Source of the DNA: Methylobacterium thuringiense
GTDB lineage: Bacteria; Pseudomonadota; Alphaproteobacteria; Rhizobiales; Beijerinckiaceae
DNA: 64,000 nucleotides
Direction of reading: 5' to 3'
NCBI RefSeq assembly: GCF_022179645.1
Contig: NZ_BPRA01000009.1
Location: forward strand, 1 to 64,000
Made by a program: the position numbers and the translations under genes. Under the pieces are notes generated by a model that was given only the letters and a program-made list of their open reading frames with translations, did not search any database and was not told where the DNA came from. Of the stretch, positions 6,542 to 15,878 are shown in pieces. The first letter of the stretch is position 1. Each line of letters begins with the position of its first letter.

Positions 6542-9244
6542 ATGGACGATCTGCTTCGCGAATTTCTGACCGAGAGCGCAGAGCATCTCGATACCGTCGA
6601 CGCGGAGTTGGTGAAGTTCGAACAGGACCCCAACAACCAGCCGATCCTCCGCAACATCTTCCGCTTGGTTCACACGATCAAGGGAACCTGCGGATTTCTC
6701 GGGCTGCCGCGGCTCGAAGCCCTGGCCCACGCGGCCGAAAACCTCATGGGCCGTTATCGCGACGGCCTTCCGGTCAGCTCGGCGTCGGTCAGCCTGATCC
6801 TGGCGACCCTCGATCGCCTCAAGGCGATCCTGGCCGATCTCGAAGCCGGCGGCACCGAGCCCGCGGGGTCGGATGCGGACCTGATCGAGGCCCTCGACGC
6901 CATGTCCCAGGAGCCGGCCGCGGCGGCTGTGCCCGTGTCCGCCCCGCTGGTGGTCCAGGCGCTCCAGCGCGAGCTCAAGCCCGGTGAGGTCTCGCTGGAC
7001 GATCTCGAGCGCGCCTTCATGGAGGCCGAGGGTCCCGACGAGCTGCCGCCGCTCGCCCCGCTCGCTCCCGTGGCCGAAGCGCCCGCTGCCGTGGTGGCGG
7101 CTCCTCCGGTTCCCGCTGCCGCGACGGCCCCGGCTCCAGCCGCGCCCGCCGCCGCCGCCGAGGCGAAGCCGGTCGAGATGACCCCCGAGGCCGAGGCGGC
7201 CGCGCAGAAGAACCGCACGATCCGGGTCAACGTCGAGACCCTCGAGCACCTGATGACCATGGTCTCGGAACTGGTGCTGACGCGCAACCAGCTCCTTGAG
7301 ATCGCCCGCCGCCACGAGGATTCGAGCTACAAGGTCCCGCTGCAGCGCCTCTCACACGTCACCGCCGAACTTCAGGACGGCGTGATGAAGACCCGCATGC
7401 AGCCGGTCGGCAACGCCTGGCAGAAGCTGCCGCGCGTGGTGCGCGACCTCTCGGCAGAACTGTCGAAGGGCATCGATCTGGTGATGCTCGGCGCCGAGAC
7501 CGAGCTCGACCGGCAGGTGCTCGAACTCATCAAGGACCCGCTGACGCACATGGTCCGCAACTCGGCCGATCACGGCATCGAGTCGACGGGCGAGCGCATC
7601 CGGGCCGGCAAGCCGGCCGGCGGCACCATCCGCCTCTCCGCCTATCACGAGGGCGGCACCATCTCGATCGAGATCGCCGACGACGGCCGCGGCCTCGACC
7701 TCGCCGCCATCCGGCGCAAGGCGGTGGATCGCGGCATCGCCAGCCAGGCCGACGTCGAGCGCATGAGCGATTCCGACGTGGCGAAGTTCATCTTCCACGC
7801 CGGCTTCTCCACGGCGCAGACCGTGACCTCGGTGTCGGGCCGCGGCGTCGGCATGGACGTCGTCAAGACAAACATCGAGTCGATCGGCGGCATGATCGAT
7901 ATCGCCACCCAGCGTGGCCAAGGCACCACCTTCACCATCAAGATCCCGCTGACCCTCGCCATCATCTCGGCGCTCATCGTCGAGGCGAGCGGCCAGCGCT
8001 ACGCGGTGCCGCAGATCGCCGTGCTCGAACTCGTGCGGATCGAAGCCGAGGGCACCAACCGGGTCGAGCACATCAACGGCGCTCCGGTGCTGCGCCTGCG
8101 CGAACGCCTACTGCCGATCACCTCGCTCGCCGGCGTCATGCAGGCCGACGCCGCCGTCGGCGACGCGCCGATCTCCGGCTTCGTCGTGGTCGCCCAGGTC
8201 GGGCGCCAGCGCTTCGGCATCCTCGTCGACGAGGTCTTCCATACGGAAGAGATCGTCGTGAAGCCGATGTCCTCCAAGCTGCGGCACATCCCGCTGTTTG
8301 CCGGCAACACCATCCTCGGCGACGGCGCCGTGGTTCTGATCGTCGATCCCAACGGCATCGCCCGCAAGGTCGGGCAGGGTGCCGTGTCCAGCGATAGCGC
8401 GACGCAGGTCGACGAGGCGGCCGAGGCCGCCTTGGACAAGGCGACGCTGCTCGTCTTCAAGGGCGGCGGCAGCTTCAAGGCGGTGCCGCTCTCCCTCGTC
8501 ACCCGCATCGAGGAGATCGATGCGAGCAAGATCGAGTGGCTCGCGGGCCGTCCGCTGATCCAGTACCGCGGCAAGCTGATGCCGCTGGTGCCGGCCGACC
8601 CGGCCATCCAGATCCGCTCGCAGGGCATGCAGGCGCTCGTGGTGTTCTCCGACGGCGACCGCGCGATGGGCCTCGTGGTCGACGAGATCGTCGACATCGT
8701 CGAGGATCACCTGAACGTCGAGATCGTCGCCGAGCGCTCCGACCTGATCGGGTCGGCGGTACTGCGCGGCCGGGCCACCGACATCGTCGACGTCGCCCAC
8801 TTCCTGCCGCTCGCCTACGACGACTGGGCGCGCGGGCCGCGCGCCGCCAAGGCCAAGAACCCGACCTTGCTGCTCGTCGACGACTCGGCCTTCTTCCGCA
8901 ACCTGCTCACGCCGGTGCTCAAGGCCGCCGGATACGACGTCGCCACGGCGGCGGGCGCCGACGAGGCCATCGCCCGGCTCAAGGCCGATCCGGAGATCAG
9001 CGTCGTCGTGGCCGACCTGGAGATGCCGGGCCGCAGCGGCTTCGACCTCGTCGCCGAGATGCGCAAGGGCGGTGGCCGGATCTCGGCCCTGCCGGTGATC
9101 GCGCTCTCGGGCGCGATCGGACCCGACTCCGTCACCCGCGCCCGCACGCTCGCCATCAGCGACCTCGTGGCCAAGTTCGACCGCAGCGGCCTCGTCGCGG
9201 CGCTCGCCGACCTCGACGCTGCGCCCCTCGACCAGGCCGCCTGA
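6542..9244 (+). CDS. cheA: Hybrid chemotaxis histidine kinase CheA with two CheW-like domains and a receiver
   Basis: 900 residues from ATG 6542. Domains in order: HPt (1-105; phospho-accepting His44 in LVHTIKGTCGFLG); an Ala/Pro-rich linker; P3 dimerisation helices (about 220-285, NVETLEHLMTMVSELVLTRN); HATPase (N-box near 332, VRNSADHGIE; GRGVGMDVV near 432); a CheW-like P5 domain (about 470-610); a second CheW-like domain (about 633-760); and a C-terminal receiver (about 772-886) with phospho-acceptor Asp825 in VVADLEMPG. Classical E. coli CheA lacks the second CheW-like module and the receiver. CheA phosphorylates CheY and CheB in response to receptor arrays. First gene of cheA-W-Y-B-R, five bases before cheW. 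Confidence 0.95.
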   Translation: MDDLLREFLTESAEHLDTVDAELVKFEQDPNNQPILRNIFRLVHTIKGTCGFLGLPRLEALAHAAENLMGRYRDGLPVSSASVSLILATLDRLKAILADLEAGGTEPAGSDADLIEALDAMSQEPAAAAVPVSAPLVVQALQRELKPGEVSLDDLERAFMEAEGPDELPPLAPLAPVAEAPAAVVAAPPVPAAATAPAPAAPAAAAEAKPVEMTPEAEAAAQKNRTIRVNVETLEHLMTMVSELVLTRNQLLEIARRHEDSSYKVPLQRLSHVTAELQDGVMKTRMQPVGNAWQKLPRVVRDLSAELSKGIDLVMLGAETELDRQVLELIKDPLTHMVRNSADHGIESTGERIRAGKPAGGTIRLSAYHEGGTISIEIADDGRGLDLAAIRRKAVDRGIASQADVERMSDSDVAKFIFHAGFSTAQTVTSVSGRGVGMDVVKTNIESIGGMIDIATQRGQGTTFTIKIPLTLAIISALIVEASGQRYAVPQIAVLELVRIEAEGTNRVEHINGAPVLRLRERLLPITSLAGVMQADAAVGDAPISGFVVVAQVGRQRFGILVDEVFHTEEIVVKPMSSKLRHIPLFAGNTILGDGAVVLIVDPNGIARKVGQGAVSSDSATQVDEAAEAALDKATLLVFKGGGSFKAVPLSLVTRIEEIDASKIEWLAGRPLIQYRGKLMPLVPADPAIQIRSQGMQALVVFSDGDRAMGLVVDEIVDIVEDHLNVEIVAERSDLIGSAVLRGRATDIVDVAHFLPLAYDDWARGPRAAKAKNPTLLLVDDSAFFRNLLTPVLKAAGYDVATAAGADEAIARLKADPEISVVVADLEMPGRSGFDLVAEMRKGGGRISALPVIALSGAIGPDSVTRARTLAISDLVAKFDRSGLVAALADLDAAPLDQAA

Positions 9245-9249
9245 TCCCC

Positions 9250-9753
9250 ATGTCCACCGGAACCGCTCCCATGCAGGCCGCCAACACCAACGCCTCCGAG
9301 GCCGCCGTCACGGCGGGCCCCCGCGAATACGTCACCGTCCTCGTCGGCGACGCCATGTTCGGACTGGCCATCGAGCGCGTCCACGACGTGTTCGTGCCGA
9401 CCGGCATCACCGGAGTGCCCCTGGCGCCGCGCGAGATCGTCGGCCTGATCAACCTGCGCGGCCGTGTCGTCACGGCGCTCTGCCTGCGCCGCCGCCTCGG
9501 CCTGCCCGACCGTGCGCCGGGCGCCGCGTGCATGGCGATCGGCCTGGAACAGGGCGCCGAGACCTTCGCCCTCGTCACCGACGGCGTCGGCGAGGTGCTG
9601 AAGCTCGGCGCGGAGACCTCAGAGCCGGTACCGATCAACCTCGACGCCCGCTGGCGCAACCTCGCCAGCGGCGTCCACCGGCTCAACGGGCGCCTGCTGG
9701 TGATCCTCGACATCGGCGCGCTGCTCGCCTTCGGCGAAGCGCTCGCGGCCTGA
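9250..9753 (+). CDS. cheW: Chemotaxis coupling protein CheW
   Basis: 167 residues, a single CheW domain. Recognisable segments are EYVTVLVGDAMFGLAIERVHDVF, GLINLRGRVVTALCLRRRLGL, FALVTDGVGEVLKL and RLLVILDIGALLAF. CheW links CheA to methyl-accepting chemotaxis proteins in the receptor array. The N-terminal 25 residues are an extra Ala/Thr-rich stretch. It begins five bases after the cheA stop, so co-transcription is near certain. Confidence 0.93.
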   Translation: MSTGTAPMQAANTNASEAAVTAGPREYVTVLVGDAMFGLAIERVHDVFVPTGITGVPLAPREIVGLINLRGRVVTALCLRRRLGLPDRAPGAACMAIGLEQGAETFALVTDGVGEVLKLGAETSEPVPINLDARWRNLASGVHRLNGRLLVILDIGALLAFGEALAA

Positions 9754-9783
9754 CACCCTCATGATTCCAGACAGAGACCCGAC

Positions 9784-10167
9784 ATGAGAACCGCTCTGAT
9801 CGTCGACGATTCCGCCGTCATCCGGAAGGTGGCCCGGCGCATTCTCGAGACCGCGAATCTCCAGGTCTCCGATGCCGAGGACGGCGAGACCGCCCTCGCG
9901 CTCTGCATGGCCGAGATGCCGGACGTGATCCTGCTCGATTGGACCATGCCGAAGATGGACGGCTACGAGTTCCTCAAGGCCTTGCGCGCCTCGCCCGGGG
10001 GCGGCCAACCCAAGGTGCTGTTCTGCACCACCGAGAACGACGTCGGCGCCATCGCCCGCGCCCTCCACGGCGGCGCCGACGAATACATCATGAAGCCCTT
10101 CGACCGGGACATCCTGATGACCAAACTCGAACAGGTCGGGCTCGGCCGAGAGGCACACGCCGCCTGA
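9784..10167 (+). CDS. cheY: Chemotaxis response regulator CheY
   Basis: 127 residues, a stand-alone receiver. The acid pocket (IVDDS, residues 6-10), phospho-acceptor Asp52 (LLDWTMPKMDG), the conserved Thr in LFCTTEND and Lys in YIMKPF are all present. Phosphorylated CheY binds the flagellar switch. Third gene in the che operon, 30 bp after cheW. DWTMP rather than DxNMP is frequent in alphaproteobacterial CheY proteins. Confidence 0.93.
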   Translation: MRTALIVDDSAVIRKVARRILETANLQVSDAEDGETALALCMAEMPDVILLDWTMPKMDGYEFLKALRASPGGGQPKVLFCTTENDVGAIARALHGGADEYIMKPFDRDILMTKLEQVGLGREAHAA

Positions 10168-10271
10168 GGCCGCAAGGCCGAGATCTGCCGCCCCGATCCC
10201 GCGCCGGCCGTCTCCGGCTTGCAGGTCCGTCGCCCCCGACTCCCTCGATCCTGCCTGGAAGCGCCCATCCC

Positions 10272-11420
10272 ATGCCGGCCGCCCTCGCCGCCACTCCCCA
10301 TTCCGGTCCGGCCTCGGCCGCATCCGCGCCGATCCGCGTCCTGATCGCAGACGATTCGGCCGTGGTGCGCGGCCTCGTCGCGCGCTGGCTGGCGGAGGCC
10401 GGCTTTGAGGTCGTCGCCACCGCCTCGAACGGCCGCATCGCCCTCGACGCGCTGACGCGCCATGATCCCGACGTCGTACTTCTCGACATCGACATGCCGG
10501 AACTCGACGGCACGCAGGCGCTGCCGCTGATGCTGGCGCGCGTCCCCGGCCTCCAGATCGTGATGATGTCGACGCTGACGCAGCGCAACGCCGACATCTC
10601 CCTGAAATGCCTGGCGCTCGGCGCCGTCGACTACCTGCCGAAGCCCGAGAGCGGCCGGGGCGTCACCACCTCCGACGCCTTCCGCAGCGACCTGATCGAG
10701 CGGGTGCGGCTGTTCGGCGGCAAGCGCACGCGACGCGCGTCGTCGATCCCCACGAGCCTCGGTGCCACGCCGCTCGCGGCGCCGGCCGCACGCGCGGCCA
10801 CGCCGATCGTGCTGCGGCAGAAACCACGAACGACGGTCGCCCCGCGCTGTCTCCTGATCGGCGCGTCCACGGGCGGCCCACGCGCTGTCGGAGACGTGCT
10901 GGAGAAGATCGGCGCCGCGACCCTGCGCAGCGTGCCCGTCCTGATCGTCCAGCACATGCCGCCGGTCTTCACCGCGGTCTTCGCCGAGCATCTCGGCGCC
11001 CGCGTCGGATTGCCGGCGGCCGAAGCGAAGGCGGACGAGCGCCTGCAAGCCGGCCGGATCTACGTGGCTCCGGGTGGCCGCCATATGGGCCTCGCCCGCG
11101 GCGAGCCGGTGATCCGGCTCGACGACGGGCCGGTGGTGAACTTCTGCCGGCCGGCCGTCGACGTGATGTTCTTCGATGCGGCGGCCGTGTTCGGGGCGGC
11201 GACCCTGAGCGTCGTGCTCACCGGCATGGGCGCCGACGGCACCGCCGGAGCCCGCGCCCTCGTCGAGGCCGGCGGCACCCTGCTGGCGCAGGACGAGGCC
11301 ACGAGTACGGTCTGGGGCATGCCGGGCAGCATCGCCAAGGCCGGCCTCGCCCACGGCGTTCTGCCGCTGCCCGAGATCGGGCCGGCCCTCAAGGCGCACC
11401 TCATGGGGCAGGGACGATGA
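10272..11420 (+). CDS. cheB: Protein-glutamate methylesterase CheB
   Basis: 382 residues. N-terminal receiver with acidic residues ADDS (26-29) and phospho-acceptor Asp72 in LLDIDMPELDG; linker about 145-190; C-terminal methylesterase with the Ser199-His228-Asp322 triad in IGASTGG, VQHMPP and GMGADG. It removes methyl groups from (and deamidates) chemoreceptors, giving adaptation. The ATG at 10272 is chosen because about 20 residues lead into the receiver. The last bases overlap the start of cheR by ATGA. Confidence 0.95.
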   Translation: MPAALAATPHSGPASAASAPIRVLIADDSAVVRGLVARWLAEAGFEVVATASNGRIALDALTRHDPDVVLLDIDMPELDGTQALPLMLARVPGLQIVMMSTLTQRNADISLKCLALGAVDYLPKPESGRGVTTSDAFRSDLIERVRLFGGKRTRRASSIPTSLGATPLAAPAARAATPIVLRQKPRTTVAPRCLLIGASTGGPRAVGDVLEKIGAATLRSVPVLIVQHMPPVFTAVFAEHLGARVGLPAAEAKADERLQAGRIYVAPGGRHMGLARGEPVIRLDDGPVVNFCRPAVDVMFFDAAAVFGAATLSVVLTGMGADGTAGARALVEAGGTLLAQDEATSTVWGMPGSIAKAGLAHGVLPLPEIGPALKAHLMGQGR

Positions 11421-12271
11421 GCGACGTCGCCTTCGATTTCCTGCGGGTCTACCTCAAGGAGCGCTCGGGCCTCGCGCTGGGCCCCGAGAAACTCTACCTC
11501 ATCGAGAGCCGCCTCGGCCCGGTCTGCCGCCGCTTCGGCCTCGCGAGCCTCGCCGACCTCTGCACGGCGCTGCGGATGCACCGTGCCGGAGTCGAGCAGG
11601 CGGTGGTGGAGGCGATGACCACCAACGAGACCTTCTTCTTCCGCGACCGCGTGCCGTTCGACATGTTCCGCGACGTGCTGCTGCCGCGCGCGATCACGGC
11701 CCGCGCCGGGACCCGGCGCCTGCGCATCTGGAGCGCCGCCTCGTCGAGCGGCCAGGAGCCGTACTCCCTGGCCATGCTGCTGCGCGAGGCCGCACCGCGG
11801 CTCGCCGGCTGGCATGTCGAGATCGTCGCCACCGACCTCTCGACGGAGATGCTGGAGAAGGCCAAGGCCGGCCTCTACAGCCATTTCGAGGTGCAGCGCG
11901 GCCTGCCGGCGCAGCTCCTCGTCAAGCACTTCACGCAGGTCGGAGACCGCTGGCGGATCGATCCGGGCCTCGGCGGCATGATCGATTTCCGTCAGCTCAA
12001 CCTGCTGCAGCCCTTCGACCAGCTCGGCGCGTTCGACATCGTCTTCTGCCGCAACGTGCTGATCTATTTCGACATGGCGACGAAGAGCGACGTGCTGCAC
12101 CGGATCGCGAAATCGCTCGCGCCCGACGGTGCCGTGCTGCTCGGCGCGGCCGAGACCGTGATCGGCCTCACCGACGCGCTCGTGCCGGACGGAGGCCATC
12201 GCGGGCTCTATCGCAAGGGCGTGGTGGCGAGCCCGGCGTTCCAGGCGGCCCCTCTGCGGGCGGCCGTCTGA
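11417..12271 (+). CDS. cheR: Chemoreceptor methyltransferase CheR
   Basis: 284 residues, starting on an ATGA overlap with cheB. N-terminal CheR helix bundle (1-75), then TTNETFFFRD (68-77), the SAM-binding region IWSAASSSGQEPYSLAML (near 106-125) and FDIVFCRNVLIYFD (near 210-220). It methylates receptor glutamates with S-adenosylmethionine and opposes CheB. Last gene of the five-gene chemotaxis operon; no flagellar genes are in the window. Confidence 0.94.
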   Translation: MSDVAFDFLRVYLKERSGLALGPEKLYLIESRLGPVCRRFGLASLADLCTALRMHRAGVEQAVVEAMTTNETFFFRDRVPFDMFRDVLLPRAITARAGTRRLRIWSAASSSGQEPYSLAMLLREAAPRLAGWHVEIVATDLSTEMLEKAKAGLYSHFEVQRGLPAQLLVKHFTQVGDRWRIDPGLGGMIDFRQLNLLQPFDQLGAFDIVFCRNVLIYFDMATKSDVLHRIAKSLAPDGAVLLGAAETVIGLTDALVPDGGHRGLYRKGVVASPAFQAAPLRAAV

Positions 12272-12325
12272 TACCGCCTCCGGTCGATCGGATCGGGTCG
12301 AGCCTCACATCCTATCCTCCTTGCC

Positions 12326-12431
12326 GTCCTCCTTGCGAGGAAGGGTAGGGGAGGCGGTGGCTCAGAAGCGGGCGCTGCGGTGCCGCTTGCACCACCCCCA
12401 CCTCCGGCTCCTCCCCGCAAGGGGGAGGAGA
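12326..12431. repeat. Palindromic GC-rich intergenic repeat, same family as the element inside the helicase gene
   Basis: The 12272-12500 gap has no gene. It holds an imperfect palindrome with arms TCCTCCTTGCGAGGAAGG and CCTCCCCGCAAGGGGGAGGA, and an inner segment TGCACCACCCCCACC that is identical to bases inside the helicase-gene element at 28191-28295. Just before it, ATACCGCCTCCGGTCGATC resembles the arm of the element at 30997. The gap therefore looks like a composite of two dispersed repeat types. Confidence 0.6.
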
Positions 12432-12500
12432 GCGCTCGCATCGATCGATGCCGTTCCTTCGGGAACGGTATGACGGCTGGACGAATGTCGCCGCCTCCCG

Positions 12501-15245
12501 TTACCGCCGCGCCTTGTGGTGCAGCAGGTTGAGGATCAGCGCGGTCCAGCCGGTCTGGTGCGAGGCGCCGAGGCCGCGGCCGGTGTCGCCGTCGAAGAAC
12601 TCGTGGAAGAGCAGGGCCTCGTCTTCGTCCTTGTCGGCGTGGCTGCGGTTCGCAGTGCCGAAGAACGGGCGGCGGCCGTCCTCACCCTTGGTGAAGAGTG
12701 CGATCAGCCGGTCTTCGAGGGCGTCCGCGATGGCCTCCAGCGTCCGTTCCTGCCCCGACCCGGTTGGATACTCCACCAGAAAGTCGTCGCCGTAATAGGT
12801 GTGGAAGCGGCGCAGAGCCTCCACGATCAGGTAGTTCATCGGCATCCAGACCGGCCCGCGCCAGTTCGAGTTGCCGCCGAACATGTTCGAGGTGGAATCC
12901 GCCGGGTCGTAGCGCACGCTGAAAGAAGCGCCGAAGGCTTCGAGGTGGAAAGGCGCATCCTTGTGCGCCTTCGAGAGCGAGCGGATGCCGTAATCCGAGA
13001 GGAATTCGGCCTCGTCGAGCATGCGCTTGAGGAGCGCCTTCATGCGATGGCCGCGCAGCAGCGAGAGCAGCTTGCGGTCCCCGGCGCCGCCCTCGTCCCA
13101 GCGGGAAACGAGCTGGGCGAGGTGCGGGCGGTTCTCCAGCACCCAGTTCATCCGGCGGGCGAAGTCCGGCAGCCGCTGCAGCATCTTCGGATCGATCACC
13201 TCGACGGCGAAGAGCGGCACCAGCCCGACCATGGAGCGCACGCGCAGCGGCAGCATGACGCCGCCGGGCATGTCGACCTCGTCGTAGAAGAACGCGTCCT
13301 GCTCGTCCCAGAGACCGAAACCCTCGCCGCCCATGTCGGTCATCGCCTCGGCGATGCCGAGGAAGTGCTCGAAGAACTTCGAGGCGGTGCTCTCGTAGAC
13401 GTCGTTGTGGAGCGCGAGTTCGAGGGCGATGCGCATCATGTTCAGCGCGTACATCGCCATCCAGGCGGTGCCGTCGGCCTGATGCACCACGCCGAAACCG
13501 GGCGGCGGACGCGAGCGGTCGAACACGCCGACATTGTCGAGGCCCAAAAAGCCGCCCTGGAAGACGTTTCGGCCGTCGGCGTCCTTGCGGTTCACCCACC
13601 AGGTGAAGTTGATCAGGAGCTTGTGGAACACGCCTTCGAGGAAGGCGATGTCGCCGCGGCCGCCGCGCCGGTCCCGGTCGATCTCGAAGACCCGGAACGT
13701 CGCCCAGGCATGGACCGGCGGGTTGGTGTCGCCGAGCTCCCATTCGTAGGCGGGGAGCTGGCCGTTCGGATGCATGTACCATTCGCGGGTGAGGAGCAGC
13801 AGCTGGCTCTTGGCGAAGTCGGGATCGAGCAGCGCCAGCGGCAGGCAGTGGAAGGCGAGGTCCCAGGCGGCGAACCAGGGGTATTCCCAGGCGTCCGGCA
13901 TCGAGAGCACGTCGGCGGCGGCAAAGTTCTTCCAGATGGCGTTGCGGCCGTGCCGGCGGTCCGGGGGCGGGGCCGGCTGGAGCGGGTCGCCCATCAGCCA
14001 GGTTCGCACGTCGTAGCGGTAGAGCTGCTTCGTCCAGATCAGCCCGGCCGCCGCCTGCCGGAAGATGCGCTGGCGATCGACGCAGACGATGCCGTCCTGA
14101 AGCGTGTCGTAGAAGGCATCCGCCTCCTCGACCCGCTGCCGAGTGAGGGCGCCCTGTCCGTCGACGAGGCGGGGCCGCGTGCCGGCATAGAGCCGCAGGC
14201 GCACCACGGCCCGCGCGCCGGGCTCCAGGGTGAAGCGGTAGTGCAGGCCGAGCTTCGTGCCTTTCGTCGCCGAGACTGCCTCGCGGTCGCCCCGGACGAT
14301 GGCCGCGTCGAGCCCGTCCTTGAACGGACCCGGCGCATCGGGCCGGCCGCCATGCAGGCGCAGGTTGGTCTCGTTCTCGCAGAACAGCAGCTCCGGTTCG
14401 CCGTCGAAGGACAGACGGTAGGAGCCGAGCCGGGAATGGTTGCAGGCGACCCGCCCGTCGGCCCCCATTTCGAGCCAGGGCTTCCAGGCGATGGCGCCGT
14501 CGCGCCAGCCCCAGGTGTTGCGGAACCAGAGCTGCGGCACGAGGTGCAGCTCGGCCGTCTCGGCGCCGCGGTTCACCGCGGTCACGGTCATGTGGATGTC
14601 GTCGGCATCCTCCTTCGCGTACTCGACGGTGACCGCGAAGAAGCGGTCCTGATCGAAGGTGCCGGTGTCCTCGATCTCGTATTCCGGCTCGTCGCGCCGC
14701 CGCCGCCAGCTCTCGTTCCTGAGGTCGTCGTAGGGGAAGGGCCCGTGCGGATACTTATAGAGATACTTGAGATAGGCGTGGCTCGGGACGGCATCGAGGT
14801 AATGGTAGACCTCCTTGACGTCCTCGCCGTGGTTCCCCTCCTCGTTGGTGACGCCGTAGAGCCGCTCCTTCAGGATGCGGTCGCGCCCGTTCCAGAGGCA
14901 GAGCGACAGGTTGAGCAGGCCGTGGTCGTCGCTGAGGCCCGCGATGCCGTCCTCGCCCCAGCGATAAGCCCGCGAGCGCGCATCCTCATGCGTCAGGGAG
15001 CGCCAGGCGTTGCCGTCGGCGCTGTAATCCTCGCGGACCGTCCCCCATTGCCGCTCGCTGAGATACGGGCCCCAGAGCGACCAGGCGCGCTCGCAGCGCC
15101 CCTGCTCGGCAATGCGGCGCCGCTCGGCCCACCGGTCGATGTCGCTCAAATCCACCTCGTGAGCCGGCGCGTGCCCGCACGCCCGGCGATCCCTCGCGCC
15201 AGGATGCGTCGCCCGTCCGGGCCGCCGCAGCGCGCCGCGGCCCAT
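12501..15245 (-). CDS. Large GH63/MGH1-like glycoside hydrolase
   Basis: 914 residues, a full-length (alpha/alpha)6-type glycosidase similar to bacterial relatives of processing glucosidase I and mannosylglycerate hydrolase. Landmarks: RAYRWGEDGIAGLSDDHGLL near 92; FRNTWGWRDG; ENETNLRL; YEWELGDTNPPVHAW near 495; and the C-terminal FGGNSNWRGPVWMPMNYL. No signal peptide is evident, so a cytoplasmic enzyme acting on a compatible solute or oligosaccharide is plausible, but the substrate cannot be read from sequence. Isolated from its neighbours; the complementary strand is also open but lacks homology-like content. The first 30 residues are Arg/Pro-rich and the true start may be a little downstream. 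Confidence 0.8.
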   Translation of the reverse strand: MGRGALRRPGRATHPGARDRRACGHAPAHEVDLSDIDRWAERRRIAEQGRCERAWSLWGPYLSERQWGTVREDYSADGNAWRSLTHEDARSRAYRWGEDGIAGLSDDHGLLNLSLCLWNGRDRILKERLYGVTNEEGNHGEDVKEVYHYLDAVPSHAYLKYLYKYPHGPFPYDDLRNESWRRRRDEPEYEIEDTGTFDQDRFFAVTVEYAKEDADDIHMTVTAVNRGAETAELHLVPQLWFRNTWGWRDGAIAWKPWLEMGADGRVACNHSRLGSYRLSFDGEPELLFCENETNLRLHGGRPDAPGPFKDGLDAAIVRGDREAVSATKGTKLGLHYRFTLEPGARAVVRLRLYAGTRPRLVDGQGALTRQRVEEADAFYDTLQDGIVCVDRQRIFRQAAAGLIWTKQLYRYDVRTWLMGDPLQPAPPPDRRHGRNAIWKNFAAADVLSMPDAWEYPWFAAWDLAFHCLPLALLDPDFAKSQLLLLTREWYMHPNGQLPAYEWELGDTNPPVHAWATFRVFEIDRDRRGGRGDIAFLEGVFHKLLINFTWWVNRKDADGRNVFQGGFLGLDNVGVFDRSRPPPGFGVVHQADGTAWMAMYALNMMRIALELALHNDVYESTASKFFEHFLGIAEAMTDMGGEGFGLWDEQDAFFYDEVDMPGGVMLPLRVRSMVGLVPLFAVEVIDPKMLQRLPDFARRMNWVLENRPHLAQLVSRWDEGGAGDRKLLSLLRGHRMKALLKRMLDEAEFLSDYGIRSLSKAHKDAPFHLEAFGASFSVRYDPADSTSNMFGGNSNWRGPVWMPMNYLIVEALRRFHTYYGDDFLVEYPTGSGQERTLEAIADALEDRLIALFTKGEDGRRPFFGTANRSHADKDEDEALLFHEFFDGDTGRGLGASHQTGWTALILNLLHHKARR

Positions 15246-15292
15246 GCATCTTCAGCGCCAAGCTGGGGCAGGGTGAGGTTGGAGGTGAGCCG

Positions 15293-15763
15293 CTACACCA
15301 AGGCGGCCGGCATCGGCTTGGCCAGCGCGACCTGCAGGAGCGCCGCCTTGTCGACGTCGAGCGCCGCTGCGATCTCGACGAGCGCGCGGTCCTCGATCGG
15401 GCTGATGCCCTCCTGGTCGGCGACGTCGGCGGCGATCAGGAAGACGTCGTGCCGCTGCTGCAGCGGCCGCTCGATGATGGCCGCGATGCGGCGCAGGTTC
15501 TCGACCCGTCCGGCGCGGGTCCTGGCGCGGGCGACGCCGTCGTAGAGTTCGCTCTCCAGCATCAGGGCGTCGTAGCCCTTCTCCAGGATCGGGTTGGAGG
15601 TCATGCCCTGGATCGCCGCGTCGAACTCGTCGCCCGACATCTCGCCGTCGGCGACGATGACGTTGGCCGCCGCCGAGACCGACGCCTGCATCAGCGGCTC
15701 GTCGCCGGCATAGGCCGCCACGCTCAGGTTGAACCGGCTGAGCATGCTGTGCAGCAGGCTCAT
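15293..15763 (-). CDS. TerB-family tellurite-resistance-like protein
   Basis: 156 residues from ATG 15763. The pattern AAANVIVADGEMSGDEFDAAIQGMTSNPIL, then ADVADQEGISPIEDRALVEIAAAL, matches the two acidic helix-loop elements of TerB/TerB-like domains. TerB proteins are linked to tellurite resistance and phage or stress responses; no other ter genes are nearby, so a stand-alone role is likely. The conserved part starts immediately after MSLLHSMLSRFN; the frame upstream of 15763 is repeat sequence, not protein. Confidence 0.75.
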   Translation of the reverse strand: MSLLHSMLSRFNLSVAAYAGDEPLMQASVSAAANVIVADGEMSGDEFDAAIQGMTSNPILEKGYDALMLESELYDGVARARTRAGRVENLRRIAAIIERPLQQRHDVFLIAADVADQEGISPIEDRALVEIAAALDVDKAALLQVALAKPMPAALV

Positions 15764-15794
15764 GTGCGTGGCTCCCGAGCCTGACGGCTCGCGA

Positions 15795-15850
15795 GCGGTC
15801 CGCCGCATGGGCGGCGGCGCGCCGTCGCGCTTGCCGCCGGCCGGAGGCCG
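15795..15850. repeat. Dispersed short repeat, copy 1 of 3
   Basis: GTCCGCCGCATGGGCGGCGG is followed by CGCGCCGTCGCGCTTGCCG, in the 5' region of the TerB gene. Closely similar sequence occurs at 39898-39947 (same orientation) and, in reverse, at 24085-24145. Translated in the shared frame the copies read GKRDGAPPPMRRTARE, GKRDCASPPVRRTSRD and GERGCAPPPMPRTARE. That similarity is best explained as a repeated DNA element, as none belongs to a convincing gene. Confidence 0.5.
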
Positions 15851-15878
15851 CAACAACCGGCGTGTACGACCGTCGGAT

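Noticed and set aside
12516-15545. Open plus-strand frame of about 1000 codons opposite the GH63-like gene
   Set aside because: The minus-strand frame has consistent glycosidase motifs; the opposite frame is rich in Arg/Val/Gly/Ala without any domain and follows from GC-rich third positions.
15764-15856. Extended N-terminus for the TerB-like protein
   Set aside because: The additional codons lie on a dispersed DNA repeat and match no TerB sequence.
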